The notes below the pieces were generated by a model. That model saw only the letters and a list, made by a program, of their open reading frames with translations. It had not been told where the DNA came from and did no database searches. From an unidentified bacterial endosymbiont (lineage in GTDB: Bacteria > Pseudomonadota > Gammaproteobacteria > Enterobacterales > Enterobacteriaceae), in the NCBI RefSeq assembly GCF_918797525.1, contig NZ_OU963893.1:3534001-3598000 (forward strand): a DNA stretch of 64,000 nt. The letters run 5' to 3'. Of this stretch, positions 12,624 to 21,631 are shown piece after piece. How positions within the stretch are numbered: the stretch's first letter is position 1; each line of letters begins with the position of its first letter. Made by a program: the position numbers and the translations under genes.

Positions 12624-13688
12624 TTAATTAAGTATCTGAACGGCGGCACCTGGCTGCACGCGTTGCGCACCGTCAGTGATCGCTCGCTCACCGGGCTTCA
12701 CGCCGGATGAGATCTGGAACTGCTGGCCAATCTGCCCGGCAATGTTCAACGGACGCATTTCGGCTTTACCGTCGTCATTAACGATCCAGGCAAAGAAGCC
12801 GTCACCGTTTTGTTGCACCGCGGCGGCAGGCAGCGTCAGCACCGGCTGCTCACTTGCCGGGCGCAGATAGACATTCACATTCCCGCCGGGCAGGAGCTGG
12901 TGGCGCGGGTTAGCAAACTCGGCGCGCATCATAACGCTGGCGGTACGCGGGTCGATGCGGTTATCAACCGACGTCAGCTCGCCGCTAACGCGCTGGCCGT
13001 TGCTGTCTATCAATGCCTGCCAGGCTTTTTTCATGGCGTTGAGATCCTGATGCTGCCCGGCTTTGGCGGCAAATACCCCCTCTTCCAGCGCAAAGGCAAT
13101 GCGGATCGGATCCAGTTGCACGACTTCCACCAGCACGCCGCTGGAGGGATTCACCAGGCTGCCGACGTGAAAGTTGCTGTGTCCCACGCGACCATCAATG
13201 GGTGAGACGATCCGGGTGTAGCTCAAGGTCACGTTGCGGGTTTCGAGCCGGGCACGGGCCTGTTCCAGCGCGGCGCTGGCGACATCGCGCTGCATGCGGG
13301 CGTTATCGACGTCGTGACGGCTGATGGCGTTACTGGTGCCCAGGCTTTCGAAGCGAGATAACTGCTGCTGTGCCTGACGCAGAGTTGCTTCGGCGCTTTT
13401 CACTTCAGCCTGCGCCAGACGCACGGCGGAACGCGGTTCAGCGTCGTCCAGCTCAAACAGCACGTCGCCTTTTTTCACATACTGCCCGTCGCGGAATGGC
13501 GCTTTGGTGATAACCCCTTCCGTGCGGGCGCGTAACTCAACGGTATGAATGGCTTCGATACGACCGGGAATTTGACGCTCCGCAGCGTGGGCCGTTTGTT
13601 CTACGGTGGCAACCCGAACGGGAACAGCGGCAGCAAATGCGGGTTGCAGGGTACAGGCGAGAAAGGCGAACAGGAGCGGGAATTTCAT
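12624..13688 (-). CDS. RND efflux membrane-fusion protein
   Basis: This 354-aa periplasmic adaptor for the adjacent RND pump has a signal peptide at residues 1-19 with a signal-peptidase-I type end (AFAA) and no lipobox cysteine after it, so it is likely a non-acylated adaptor. The order is family-typical: a barrel-sandwich start (VELRARTEGVIT and KKGDVLFELDD), a coiled-coil hairpin about residues 85-150, a lipoyl return (YTRIVSPIDGRVG), then beta-barrel and membrane-proximal domains. It is the first gene of the two-gene pump operon. A palindromic repeat lies upstream and no MarA/RamA box was found there. Confidence 0.92.
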   Translation of the reverse strand: MKFPLLFAFLACTLQPAFAAAVPVRVATVEQTAHAAERQIPGRIEAIHTVELRARTEGVITKAPFRDGQYVKKGDVLFELDDAEPRSAVRLAQAEVKSAEATLRQAQQQLSRFESLGTSNAISRHDVDNARMQRDVASAALEQARARLETRNVTLSYTRIVSPIDGRVGHSNFHVGSLVNPSSGVLVEVVQLDPIRIAFALEEGVFAAKAGQHQDLNAMKKAWQALIDSNGQRVSGELTSVDNRIDPRTASVMMRAEFANPRHQLLPGGNVNVYLRPASEQPVLTLPAAAVQQNGDGFFAWIVNDDGKAEMRPLNIAGQIGQQFQISSGVKPGERAITDGAQRVQPGAAVQILN

Positions 13689-13710
13689 GGAAGTACCTCA
13701 GGAATTGCCC

Positions 13711-13791
13711 CCCCTCACCCTAATCCTCTCTCCACGGGGGAGTGGGAACCAGAACACCCTCCCCCCTGTGGGGAGAGGGCTGAGTGAGGGG
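13711..13791. repeat. palindromic intergenic repeat (CCCTCACCC...GGGTGAGGG type)
   Basis: An imperfect 24-25 bp inverted repeat begins CCCCTCACCCTAATCC and returns as GGGCTGAGTGAGGGG, spaced by about 32 bases. Elements with this CCCTCACCCTAA theme are common between genes of enterobacteria. It occupies the gap between the P-type ATPase stop and the pump operon start on the same strand and may stop or stabilise transcripts. Confidence 0.7.
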
Positions 13792-13803
13792 TAAGGTGTT
13801 AAG

Positions 13804-16512
13804 TTACGCAGCCTTACGGAACCTGCGGGTCAGTCGCTTCTCAATCTCGACGATGAAGAACATCACGCTCGCCACGGCCAGGGTCACAAACCAGTAGCGC
13901 AGCGGCAGTGCTTCAGTGCCAAACAGCATCTGCATAAACGGCAGGTAGATAATCGCCGCCTGGAGCAGGAACAGCACGCCCGTGACCAGCCAGATCCCTT
14001 TGTTCGCCAGCAGACCGCGGTTCAGGGAGAACCCTTCAGTGTTACGGCAGTTAATCATATAGACCCACTGCGCGCACACCAGCATCTGCAGCAACACGGT
14101 ACGGATGAACTCCGCGCTGTGGCCGCGAGGGGCCAGCCAGGCTTCCAGCGCAAACGCCGCAATAGCAATCATAGTGCCGACAAACGCCACTCGCCACACC
14201 GCGAAAGCATCCATGACGTGCTGACCCGTCTGACGCGGCGGACGATGCATAATGTTGCGCTCTGCCGCTTCAAAGGCCAGGCCAAAGGAGAGCGTAGCGG
14301 AGGTCGCCATGTTCATCCACAAAATCAGCACCGGCGTCAGCGGAATAATGTTCCCCGCCAGCAGCGCAATCACAATCAGCAGCCCCTGCGCCAGGTTGGT
14401 CGGCATGATGAACAGGATGGTCTTCTTCAGGTTGTCGTAAACACGACGCCCCTCTTTTACCGCGCTGGCAATGGTGGCGAAGTTATCGTCCGTCAGGACC
14501 ATGTCCGCCGCCTCTTTGGTGACTTCAGTACCTTTGATCCCCATCGCGATGCCCACGTCAGCCTGGCGCAGCGCCGGGGCATCATTCACCCCATCGCCGG
14601 TCATGCCCACGATTTCGCCTTTATTCTGTAACGCCTGTACCAGACGCAGCTTATGCTCCGGGCTGGTACGGGCAAAGATGTCATATTTCACCGCCGCTTC
14701 CGCCAGCTCAGCGTCGTCCATCTTCTCAAGCTGATAGCCGGTCACCGCCTGCTCGGCGTTAGTAATGCCTAACATCTGCCCGATGCTCATTGCCGTCTGC
14801 GGATGATCCCCGGTGATCATCTTCACGCGGATCCCCGCCTGCTGACAGGCGTTAATTGCCTCAATCGCTTCCGGACGCGGCGGATCCATCATCCCGGCAA
14901 TGCCGAGGAAGATCAGCCCGTTATTGAGATCATCATGCGTCAATTCCTGCTCACCGTTGGCCGGTTTGAACGCCGCAGCGACCATACGCAGCCCCTGACG
15001 CGCATAGCGCTCCATCTCGGTTTCCCAGTACGTGCGGTCGAAAGACTCGGCGCCGTTACGGGTCTGCTGCTGGGCGCAGAGAGAGAAAATCACATCTGGC
15101 GCACCGGTAATCAGGATCTGCTCCTCACCGCCAATCTGGTAGTGGGTGCTCATGTACTTATACTGTGAGTCGAACGGGATCTTGTTAATCAGCGTGGTCA
15201 TGACAGGCACAAGATTGGCTTTCGCCGCCAGCACTTTCAGCGCCCCTTCGGTCGGCCCACCGGTAATGCCCCACAGACCGCGCTCATCCTGAATCATCTG
15301 GCTGTCGTTACACAGGTCAATGGTGCGCAGGTATTGCTCAAGCACGGTGCCCGGCTGGATTTTCACCGGCTCATCGCTGCCTTCCAGATAGATGTTACCC
15401 ACAGGCTCGTAGCTGTTGCCATCCACGCGGTAGCAGGTATCGGCAGTGATAATGGCTTTTACCGTCATCTCGTTCATGGTCAGGGTGCCGGTTTTATCCG
15501 AGCAGACCACGGTCATTGCCCCCAGGGTTTCTACCGTCGGCAGTTTGCGGATAATGGCACGCTTACGCGCCATCGCCTGCACGCCCAGGGAGAGGATGAT
15601 GGAGATAATGGCTGGCAGACCTTCCGGTACAGAGGCTACCGCCAGGCTAATCAGAGAGAGCAGCAGCTCGCCCATCGGGATCTCGCGGAACACCAGGCTG
15701 AAGATAAACAACGCGGCCATCATCGCCAGAATAATGGCGAAGATCGCTTTCCCCAGCTTATCCATTTGTACCAGCAGCGGCGTACGGTGTTTTTCAATGC
15801 CAGCCATCATCTGGTTAATATGGCCCAGTTCGGTATCCTGGCCGGTAGCAATCACCACGCCGATACCGCCACCTGCGCTCACGGTGGTACCGGAGAACAC
15901 CAGGTTAGTGCGGTCGCCCAGCGGCAATTCGCCGCTCAGCGGGTTGGTGTGCTTATCCACGACCGTAGATTCACCGGTCAGAATCGCCTCTTCGACACGC
16001 AAATTATGCGCTTCGATTAATCGCATATCGGCCGGAATACGATCCCCGGCGCGCAGGACAATAATATCGCCCGGGACAATTTCAGTTGTCGGAAGGGTTT
16101 CGTGGTTGCCGTTGCGAATAACGCGCGCCTCGCTGGAGAGCATGTTACGAATACTTTGCAACGATTTCTCAGCGTTACTTTCCTGGATGTGCCCAATTAA
16201 AGCGTTGATCACCGCCACGCCAAGGATCACCAGCGTATCGACCCAGTGGCCCATCACCGCCGTTAATACCGCCGCCGCCAGCAGAACGTAAATCAGAACA
16301 TCGTTAAAGTGCGCGAGAAAACGCAACCAACCCGGCTTACCCTTTTTCTGCGGTAACGCGTTTGGTCCATGCTTCTGCAAACGTGCCTGAGCTTCAGCAC
16401 GATCTAAGCCGTTGGTCTGACTCTGCATGTTAGCCAGCACGTGCTCTACAGACTGCTGATACGCCTGCCCGCTTGCGGGTGGCGTATTCTGTGAGAGGTT
16501 CTTTTTGGTCAT
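13804..16512 (-). CDS. P2-type cation-transporting ATPase (Ca2+-ATPase-like)
   Basis: This 902-aa inner-membrane P-type ATPase moves a cation, probably Ca2+ by family or a mono- or divalent ion, using ATP. The actuator motif TGES is at residues 179-182, the helix-4 motif PEGLP at 296-300, the phosphorylated Asp in DKTGTLT at 339, and the hinge TGDGVND lies in the last third. About ten membrane helices are visible, four after the hinge in the C-terminal part. AAAGGA precedes ATG 16512. Close homologues occur in enterobacteria as cation-transporting P-type ATPase of unproven specificity. It is on the opposite strand to the 36-aa membrane peptide upstream. Confidence 0.9.
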   Translation of the reverse strand: MTKKNLSQNTPPASGQAYQQSVEHVLANMQSQTNGLDRAEAQARLQKHGPNALPQKKGKPGWLRFLAHFNDVLIYVLLAAAVLTAVMGHWVDTLVILGVAVINALIGHIQESNAEKSLQSIRNMLSSEARVIRNGNHETLPTTEIVPGDIIVLRAGDRIPADMRLIEAHNLRVEEAILTGESTVVDKHTNPLSGELPLGDRTNLVFSGTTVSAGGGIGVVIATGQDTELGHINQMMAGIEKHRTPLLVQMDKLGKAIFAIILAMMAALFIFSLVFREIPMGELLLSLISLAVASVPEGLPAIISIILSLGVQAMARKRAIIRKLPTVETLGAMTVVCSDKTGTLTMNEMTVKAIITADTCYRVDGNSYEPVGNIYLEGSDEPVKIQPGTVLEQYLRTIDLCNDSQMIQDERGLWGITGGPTEGALKVLAAKANLVPVMTTLINKIPFDSQYKYMSTHYQIGGEEQILITGAPDVIFSLCAQQQTRNGAESFDRTYWETEMERYARQGLRMVAAAFKPANGEQELTHDDLNNGLIFLGIAGMMDPPRPEAIEAINACQQAGIRVKMITGDHPQTAMSIGQMLGITNAEQAVTGYQLEKMDDAELAEAAVKYDIFARTSPEHKLRLVQALQNKGEIVGMTGDGVNDAPALRQADVGIAMGIKGTEVTKEAADMVLTDDNFATIASAVKEGRRVYDNLKKTILFIMPTNLAQGLLIVIALLAGNIIPLTPVLILWMNMATSATLSFGLAFEAAERNIMHRPPRQTGQHVMDAFAVWRVAFVGTMIAIAAFALEAWLAPRGHSAEFIRTVLLQMLVCAQWVYMINCRNTEGFSLNRGLLANKGIWLVTGVLFLLQAAIIYLPFMQMLFGTEALPLRYWFVTLAVASVMFFIVEIEKRLTRRFRKAA

Positions 16513-16708
16513 CGTATTTTTCCTTTAATAATCGTTAAGCGGTAGCCTGAATTCCTTTCGGGCTTTAATAAATATTTTTTAATGCTTGCGGGTTAAATTG
16601 ATCTGCCGCAATATAATTACTGCCGGGTTAGACAAAACAGCTAAAAATCATTTTGATACAGTGATTTTTACAAAATATTTCTAAACCAATATTAAACAAG
16701 GAGGAAGC

Positions 16709-16819
16709 ATGTTCGGCATTTATCGCGGGCGCCGCCTGGCGTTATACATTGTCGCTGCCATTGTTATTGCAACGTTAATTGGCTTTAGTACATATACCTT
16801 TGTAAAATTGTTTTCGTGA
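16709..16819 (+). CDS. 36-aa small membrane protein
   Basis: A GGAGG ribosome site six bases before ATG 16709 opens a 36-residue frame ending TGA at 16817-16819. The peptide has a basic N-terminus (YRGRR), one helix (LALYIVAAIVIATLIGF) and a short polar tail, following the positive-inside rule for one membrane-spanning segment. It is divergent from the P-type ATPase gene, 196 bp away. Small single-span proteins often regulate transporters, so a link to the ATPase is possible; no family is recognised. Confidence 0.65.
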   Translation: MFGIYRGRRLALYIVAAIVIATLIGFSTYTFVKLFS

Positions 16820-16998
16820 AGCAGACGTATTTTTACATAAGGTGATGCTCATTTAATTATCACGGCGTCATTATTATTTTTTGACGCTTAATTAGCAGAC
16901 TATGGCTTTATTAAATTAAAAAACCGTCTCCGGGTAGATATTGCTTTACGATCCAGGATGCCTGACAATGGCATTTTTAACTGACGATTAACATTAAG

Positions 16999-17247
16999 AT
17001 GAAACACCCGTTAGAATCGCTTCTCGTTGCGGGGGGCATTTTACTGCTCGCCCTAATCTCATGCCTGCTGTTACCTGCGCCATCGCTGGGTCTGGTGCTG
17101 GCGCAGAAGCTGGTTGCGACCTTCCATTTGGTCGATCTCAATCAGCTTTACACCCTTCTGTTCTGCCTCTGGTTTTTACTGCTCGGCACCCTTGAATTTT
17201 TCATCCTGCGTTTTGTCTGGCGCCGCTGGTTTTCACTGGCTTCGTAA
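16999..17247 (+). CDS. ybdJ: inner-membrane protein YbdJ (DUF1158)
   Basis: The 82-aa product is nearly the same as remembered E. coli YbdJ: start MKHPLESL, two hydrophobic helices (about residues 8-40 and 48-72) and the basic end VWRRWFS. Its function is unknown. In E. coli ybdJ is beside ybdK; here the gene order is kept but a 7-kb efflux and ATPase block separates them. The end overlaps the convergent esterase gene by 15 bp. Confidence 0.92.
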   Translation: MKHPLESLLVAGGILLLALISCLLLPAPSLGLVLAQKLVATFHLVDLNQLYTLLFCLWFLLLGTLEFFILRFVWRRWFSLAS

Positions 17248-18801
17248 ACCGGTCAAATCACGCATCCCGTGGATCAGCGCTTCACACCAGGCCGCGTAGT
17301 CGTGGCCGCTGGACCATGGGTGGAAGCTGACGCGATACCCCTTCTCCTTTAAGACCTGTTCAAAATCTCTGGTGGTACGGTAGATCCCGCCGCCCGGCCC
17401 CGTGGTTTCAAACTTCCCGGCCTGCAGCCAGAAACGCACCGGATACAGCGGTGAATGCCTGAACTGACGCGTTAGCCAACCTGGAGCTTCGCCTTTTGGC
17501 GCCCACCAGTACGAGCCAGACAGGCTCAGCACGTTACCAAACAGCCGTGGGTAGCGTAGCGCCACCCACGATGACGCAATTCCGCCGTAGCTGGAACCGG
17601 CCAGCACCGTTTTCTGCCGCTGTCGCGCTATCCCCTGCCCGCGCAACCACGGCAACAATTCATGGGCCATGAAATCAGCGAACACCGGGCTGGGCGGCAA
17701 CTCTTTTCCACGTCGGGCGTGATCGAGGCTATCGATAAAGACCACGTTAACAGGCGGCAGGTGGTGGCGAGCAATCAGGCCATCCAGCACGTTGGCGAAA
17801 TGGTAGTCGTCCTGATAAATCTGCCCGTCAAACAGTATCAACGTCCAGCGCGCGGGCTGTACGCCACGTGGTTTGTAGATAATGACCTCACGTGAATTGC
17901 CGAGGATTTTGCTGTCAAGACGCTGGCGACTTAACGTGCCGTGCGCCAGTGGCTGGGCTGTGGCTTGCACCGAGCAGTAACGTGCCGGGCTAAGCTCGAG
18001 CAACGAAAAGCGGTTCCAGCGATCGGATTTCTGTTCACCAAAGGTGTTCGGGTTCAGCGGGTCGGCCTGGGCGCTTACCAGGATCGCCCGCCGCTGTTCG
18101 CGCGGGGAGCCATCGATCAACGGCACATCGGGAGCAAGTTTGTACTGCATTAGCGTATCCGCAGGCACGACGTAGCTGCGAAACCAGACGTCGCTCTTGC
18201 CCAAACGGAACAGCGGATCGTGATCCCCCGCCGGTGAACCGAGTATAAAGACGTTGTCCTGCGCGCCCCGCCATAAGAAGGTCACGCGCTTATGGCTGGC
18301 ATCGATCGGTTCGACCATCGGCGTTCCCTGGCGAACCTGCGCCTGCCAGAACGCATCGGTACTCCCTCCGGCAGCAAGCGTTTTTGCCAGCGTCTGCAGC
18401 GTGGGGCTTTCAGGCTCCAGCATCTGCATGCGGGGTAACGGGGAGGTCTCTTTCATTCGCCACTGAAAACGCCACGGCATACCCGCTTTGCCGTGCAACA
18501 CCAGTGAGCTGCTTTGCTGCACCGGCAGCGCAAAAAGCAGCGTGTGCTCACCGTCGGCGGGCCCTTTTTCAACCAGCGTACGCAGGCGACGGTTATGCCC
18601 GTCCAGCAGTCGCGCATCCGTTACGCCGTTTAGCGTGGCGGAAACATAGTTTTTGTTAAGCCCGGGCAACACAAAGCAAACTTCACCGCTGGCATCAAAC
18701 TTTCCCTGTACATCCCCCTGCAGGGAAGAGTGTTCGCAGGTTGCCGCGACTGCGGGCAACGCACCGATCCCTAACAACAATCCACTCCATGCCCTTTTCA
18801 T
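17233..18801 (-). CDS. exported Fes-like siderophore esterase
   Basis: This alpha/beta hydrolase of the enterochelin esterase family has an N-terminal Fes-type beta-sandwich (about residues 120-260, with the TFLWRGAQDNVFILG segment) and a C-terminal catalytic domain. The nucleophile is in GSSYGG near residue 395 and a candidate catalytic His is in SGHDYAAW near 500. Unlike cytoplasmic Fes (about 400 aa) it is 522 aa and opens with a signal peptide (residues 1-20, cut near VAA), so it should act in the periplasm on ferric enterobactin-type triesters, as IroE does. Start ATG 18801 is chosen from the signal peptide; TTG 18831 is an alternative. A Fur-like box lies 47 bp upstream. Confidence 0.87.
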   Translation of the reverse strand: MKRAWSGLLLGIGALPAVAATCEHSSLQGDVQGKFDASGEVCFVLPGLNKNYVSATLNGVTDARLLDGHNRRLRTLVEKGPADGEHTLLFALPVQQSSSLVLHGKAGMPWRFQWRMKETSPLPRMQMLEPESPTLQTLAKTLAAGGSTDAFWQAQVRQGTPMVEPIDASHKRVTFLWRGAQDNVFILGSPAGDHDPLFRLGKSDVWFRSYVVPADTLMQYKLAPDVPLIDGSPREQRRAILVSAQADPLNPNTFGEQKSDRWNRFSLLELSPARYCSVQATAQPLAHGTLSRQRLDSKILGNSREVIIYKPRGVQPARWTLILFDGQIYQDDYHFANVLDGLIARHHLPPVNVVFIDSLDHARRGKELPPSPVFADFMAHELLPWLRGQGIARQRQKTVLAGSSYGGIASSWVALRYPRLFGNVLSLSGSYWWAPKGEAPGWLTRQFRHSPLYPVRFWLQAGKFETTGPGGGIYRTTRDFEQVLKEKGYRVSFHPWSSGHDYAAWCEALIHGMRDLTGLRSQ

Positions 18802-18847
18802 TACAGCCCGTTCCACGATGTTATTTGCCAATAACGCTAATGCAAAT

Positions 18848-18866
18848 GGTAATAATTTGCAATATC
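18848..18866 (-). promoter_or_regulatory. Fur-box-like site before the Fes-like gene
   Basis: Read on the minus strand, GATATTGCAAATTATTACC matches the 19-bp Fur consensus GATAATGATAATCATTATC at 14 positions by eye. It lies where the promoter of the Fes-like gene should be, suggesting iron repression. It overlaps a TGCAAAT/ATTTGCA inverted repeat. Confidence 0.55.
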
Positions 18867-18893
18867 ATCTTTAACGGCATCGGGCCGATGCGT

Positions 18894-19235
18894 TCAGTGT
18901 GCCCGGCCGTGATTTTCTTTGCGGTAAGCGCCCGGCGGCTGGTTGAACGTGCGGGTAAAGATACGAGTAAAAGTCTGCTGCGAATCAAACCCGTAGCGCA
19001 GGCAAATGTCATATACCCGCTCGTCTGATTCTCGCAGATCGCGCGCCGCCAGCAGCAGCTTACGTTCGCGGATATAGCGCCCCAGGCTCTCCCCTTTATA
19101 CTGCATAAACAACCGCTGCAGATGCCATTTCGAGTATCCCGCGTGGCGGGCAATCTCTTCTATGCGCAAGGGCTGATGTAGGTTGTCGTCGATCCATTCG
19201 ACGATGGTGTCGATGACCTGAGCGGAAATAGGCAT
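18894..19235 (-). CDS. ramA: transcriptional activator RamA
   Basis: This 113-aa AraC/XylS-family activator is a relative of MarA, SoxS and Rob that raises expression of acrAB-tolC and other marbox genes and so controls multidrug resistance. Two helix-turn-helix motifs are visible (IEEIARHAGYSKWHLQRLF near residue 26 and VYDICLRYGFDSQQTFTRIF near 75). Start ATG 19235 follows GAGGGGGAG and gives the family length; an upstream in-frame ATG at 19280 lies inside romA. It is 32 bp downstream of romA on the same strand, so it is probably co-transcribed under RamR control. Confidence 0.95.
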   Translation of the reverse strand: MPISAQVIDTIVEWIDDNLHQPLRIEEIARHAGYSKWHLQRLFMQYKGESLGRYIRERKLLLAARDLRESDERVYDICLRYGFDSQQTFTRIFTRTFNQPPGAYRKENHGRAH

Positions 19236-19267
19236 ACTGCTCTCCCCCTCTGCTTCTCGATTAAACA

Positions 19268-20371
19268 TTATTCCCACCACTCACGAAATTGTTGTGTGCT
19301 ATCGCTCACCCGAACAGGCTCGCCCAGTTCCGGCGTCAGTAGCCGATAGTTTTTATCCTTGCTGGCACGGGCCAACTGGATAAGCGGATCGTTCCAGGTA
19401 TGTTTCGCCAGCACAAAGCGTCCGTTATGCCCTGGAACAACGGCTTTAGCCTTCAGGTCCACCGATGCCTGTGCCGTTTCATCCGGCAGCATGTGAATGT
19501 ATTTCCAGTCCTGGTCATACTGGCCGTTTTCCATAATGGCTAAATCCACCTCGCCAAACTGTTCGCCGATGGCCTTGAAGTGCGGACCGTAACCCGAGTC
19601 ACCGCTGTAGTAGACGTTCTGTTCTGGCGTGACGAACATAAAACTGCCCCACAGCGTTTGGTCGCGCTTGATGCCTCGCCCGGAGAAGTGGCGCGCAGGC
19701 AGCACATGCACCGTCAGCGCATCGCTGATGCGTACCGACTGATTCCAGTCCCGCTCGTCGATAATCGTCGGGTTCATGCCCCAGTAACGCAAGTGCGACC
19801 CCACACCCAGCGGGGTGACCACGCGCTTCACCTTTGGCAACAGGGCCTTGATGGTGGCGTAATCCAGATGATCGTAGTGATCGTGAGAGATAATCAGCAG
19901 ATCGACCTCCGGCATGCTCTCTGCATGCCATGGATACTCACCGGCAAAGGCTTTGTTGAGGAACGAAAATGGCGCGGCGTAGCTACCGAGCACCGGGTCG
20001 ATCAGAATACGTTTACCCGCTAGTTGCATATACCAGGAGGAGTGGCCAAGCCACACCAGCGTGTCCTGCTCCAGCGGCAGGCTCGTGAGATCCGTTTTGA
20101 CCAGCGGTAGCGGCTGCGCAGGGCGCGCATTTTCCGTTTTACGGGTCAGAAATTGCCACCATGCCACCAGCATATTCTGCTCACCGGTAAAACCCGGCGT
20201 CGGCAGCGTATTATGGAATTTCCCGTCGCGATACTGCGGCGAAGCTTCCACTTGCGTAAGCTGCGCCCCGTGCGGCGGCTGGCCGAATCCGGGGTTAAGA
20301 ATAAAAGGTAAACTGGCCGCTGAAGCGATAATCATGACAAACACCACGCAGATGAATAGAGGCTTTTTCAT
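19268..20371 (-). CDS. romA: metallo-beta-lactamase-fold hydrolase RomA
   Basis: This 367-aa protein of the beta-lactamase-like (UlaG/NAPE-PLD-like) fold has a hydrophobic N-terminal anchor (residues 4-24) and the metal motif SHDHYDHLD near residue 163, then GDSGYGPHF near 235 and a late His in VPGHNGRF. RomA was named from Enterobacter cloacae and Klebsiella as a partner of ramA affecting outer-membrane protein levels; its substrate is unknown. It is first in the romA-ramA unit and faces ramR across a gap with a RamR operator. Confidence 0.92.
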   Translation of the reverse strand: MKKPLFICVVFVMIIASAASLPFILNPGFGQPPHGAQLTQVEASPQYRDGKFHNTLPTPGFTGEQNMLVAWWQFLTRKTENARPAQPLPLVKTDLTSLPLEQDTLVWLGHSSWYMQLAGKRILIDPVLGSYAAPFSFLNKAFAGEYPWHAESMPEVDLLIISHDHYDHLDYATIKALLPKVKRVVTPLGVGSHLRYWGMNPTIIDERDWNQSVRISDALTVHVLPARHFSGRGIKRDQTLWGSFMFVTPEQNVYYSGDSGYGPHFKAIGEQFGEVDLAIMENGQYDQDWKYIHMLPDETAQASVDLKAKAVVPGHNGRFVLAKHTWNDPLIQLARASKDKNYRLLTPELGEPVRVSDSTQQFREWWE

Positions 20372-20425
20372 TTCCTGACCTGACGACGCGCCCCATCCAA
20401 TGGTTTACGCGGATTAAACTTGATT

Positions 20426-20445
20426 ATGAGTGAGTAAGCACTCAT
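20426..20445. promoter_or_regulatory. RamR operator
   Basis: ATGAGTG-N6-CACTCAT, an exact 7-bp inverted repeat of the form known to bind RamR in Salmonella, sits between divergent romA and ramR. RamR dimers here should repress romA-ramA and ramR itself. The site appears intact, so no derepressing mutation is seen in it. Confidence 0.9.
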
Positions 20446-20562
20446 TATTGGATATGATGAATATATCGTCAAGATGTTTTCGTTCTTTGACATTCCGCGT
20501 TGCAGCGTGGCAGAGCACGTGTTTCAATCACGGCATTTATAATTGACAGGAGGAAAAATTTA

Positions 20563-21153
20563 GTGGCACGTCCGAAGAGTGAAGATAAAAAACAGGCCTT
20601 ACTGGAAGCCGCTACGGCTGCGTTTGCACAGTCGGGGATTGCCGCCTCAACGGCGTTAATTGCCCGTAATGCGGGTGTCGCTGAAGGCACACTGTTTCGC
20701 TACTTTGCTACCAAAGACGATCTGCTGAATGCACTCTATCTGCACCTTAAGCAGGATCTTTGCCAGACCATGCTCTCTACTCTCGATCGCACGCTTACCC
20801 ATCCGAAAGCCTATACCCGCAATATCTGGAACAGCTATGTGGAATGGGGGATCCGTAATCCCGTGGCGAATGCCGCCATTCGCCAGCTTGGCGTCAGCGA
20901 AAAGATCAACACCGAGACCGAGCAGGCGGTAAAAGATATGTTCCCGGAATTGCATGAACTGTGCCGTCGCTCGGTGCGCCAGGTGTTTATGTCCGATGAA
21001 TTCAAAACGTTCGGTGATGCGATTTTCTTAACCCTTGCCGAAACCACCATGGAATTCGCCACCCGCGATCCGTCCCGCGCCGCTGATTTTAAAGCACTCG
21101 GTTTTGAGGCCATGTGGCGCGGCCTGGCACATGAGGAAACCAATGGAGAGTAA
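20563..21153 (+). CDS. ramR: TetR-family repressor RamR
   Basis: This 196-aa TetR repressor of ramA releases DNA on binding bile acids or drugs. Start GTG 20563 (AGGAGG before it) gives the family opening [17 protein letters not shown]. The helix-turn-helix is [20 protein letters not shown] near residues 30-50, and the rest is the all-helical ligand and dimer domain. The frame is intact, with no truncation of the kind found in resistant isolates. It overlaps ybdF by 11 bp, suggesting a ramR-ybdF transcript. Confidence 0.94.
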   Translation: MARPKSEDKKQALLEAATAAFAQSGIAASTALIARNAGVAEGTLFRYFATKDDLLNALYLHLKQDLCQTMLSTLDRTLTHPKAYTRNIWNSYVEWGIRNPVANAAIRQLGVSEKINTETEQAVKDMFPELHELCRRSVRQVFMSDEFKTFGDAIFLTLAETTMEFATRDPSRAADFKALGFEAMWRGLAHEETNGE

Positions 21154-21511
21154 ATCATTACAAGAACATGCGAAACGCATCGCCCTCGAACTGCCCTTTA
21201 CCGAACACTGCTGGCCGTTTGGTCCGGAATATGATGTGTTCAAAGTGGACGGAAAGATTTTTATGCTGATGGCGGTAGTCAAGGGACGCCGCCATGTCAG
21301 CGTAAAATCCGATCCCGACAAATCCCTTCTTAATCAACAAATTTATCGTGGCATTGAGCCCGGTTATCATCTGAATAAGAAGCACTGGATTTCGCTCTAC
21401 GGCACCGACGATATTACGCCAGATCTGGTCGCAGACCTTATCAACGATTCGTGGAATCTGGTGGTGGATAAACTGCCGAAAAAAGTTCAGAAAAGGATAC
21501 GTCCGGCCTGA
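21143..21511 (+). CDS. ybdF: YjbR/MmcQ-fold protein YbdF (DUF419)
   Basis: The 122-aa product belongs to the MmcQ/YjbR double-wing family, which is predicted to bind DNA but has no settled function. It resembles E. coli YbdF: LALELPF-like start ([17 protein letters not shown]), [12 protein letters not shown] and [10 protein letters not shown], ending in [16 protein letters not shown] 21143 lies within the end of ramR after GAGGAAAC, so translation is probably coupled. In E. coli ybdF is next to nfsB, as here. Confidence 0.92.
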   Translation: MESKSLQEHAKRIALELPFTEHCWPFGPEYDVFKVDGKIFMLMAVVKGRRHVSVKSDPDKSLLNQQIYRGIEPGYHLNKKHWISLYGTDDITPDLVADLINDSWNLVVDKLPKKVQKRIRPA

Positions 21512-21545
21512 TTGTTCGTTTGAACCGAAAAGTATAAGCGCCCGA

Positions 21546-21564
21546 ATTGCACTTATCATTTACC
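21546..21564 (+). promoter_or_regulatory. marbox-like site upstream of nfsB
   Basis: ATTGCACTTATCATTTACC matches 12 of the 14 defined positions of the MarA/SoxS/Rob box AYnGCACnnWnnRYYAAAY by eye. It stands 68 bp before the nfsB start. E. coli nfsB is a known mar/sox/rob target, and RamA, encoded 2.3 kb away, recognises the same sites. Confidence 0.6.
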
Positions 21565-21631
21565 GTTTCGCACGGTAATCTGCCTCTCTTTCGCGCCTGA
21601 CTACGGGCTAATCTCATCCCCAGGAGTTGTT

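Noticed and set aside
9519..13688. Assignment of the pump as OqxAB or AcrAB
   Set aside because: Start and core sequences differ from remembered OqxB and AcrB, and no lipobox is present in the adaptor. Left as an unnamed RND system.
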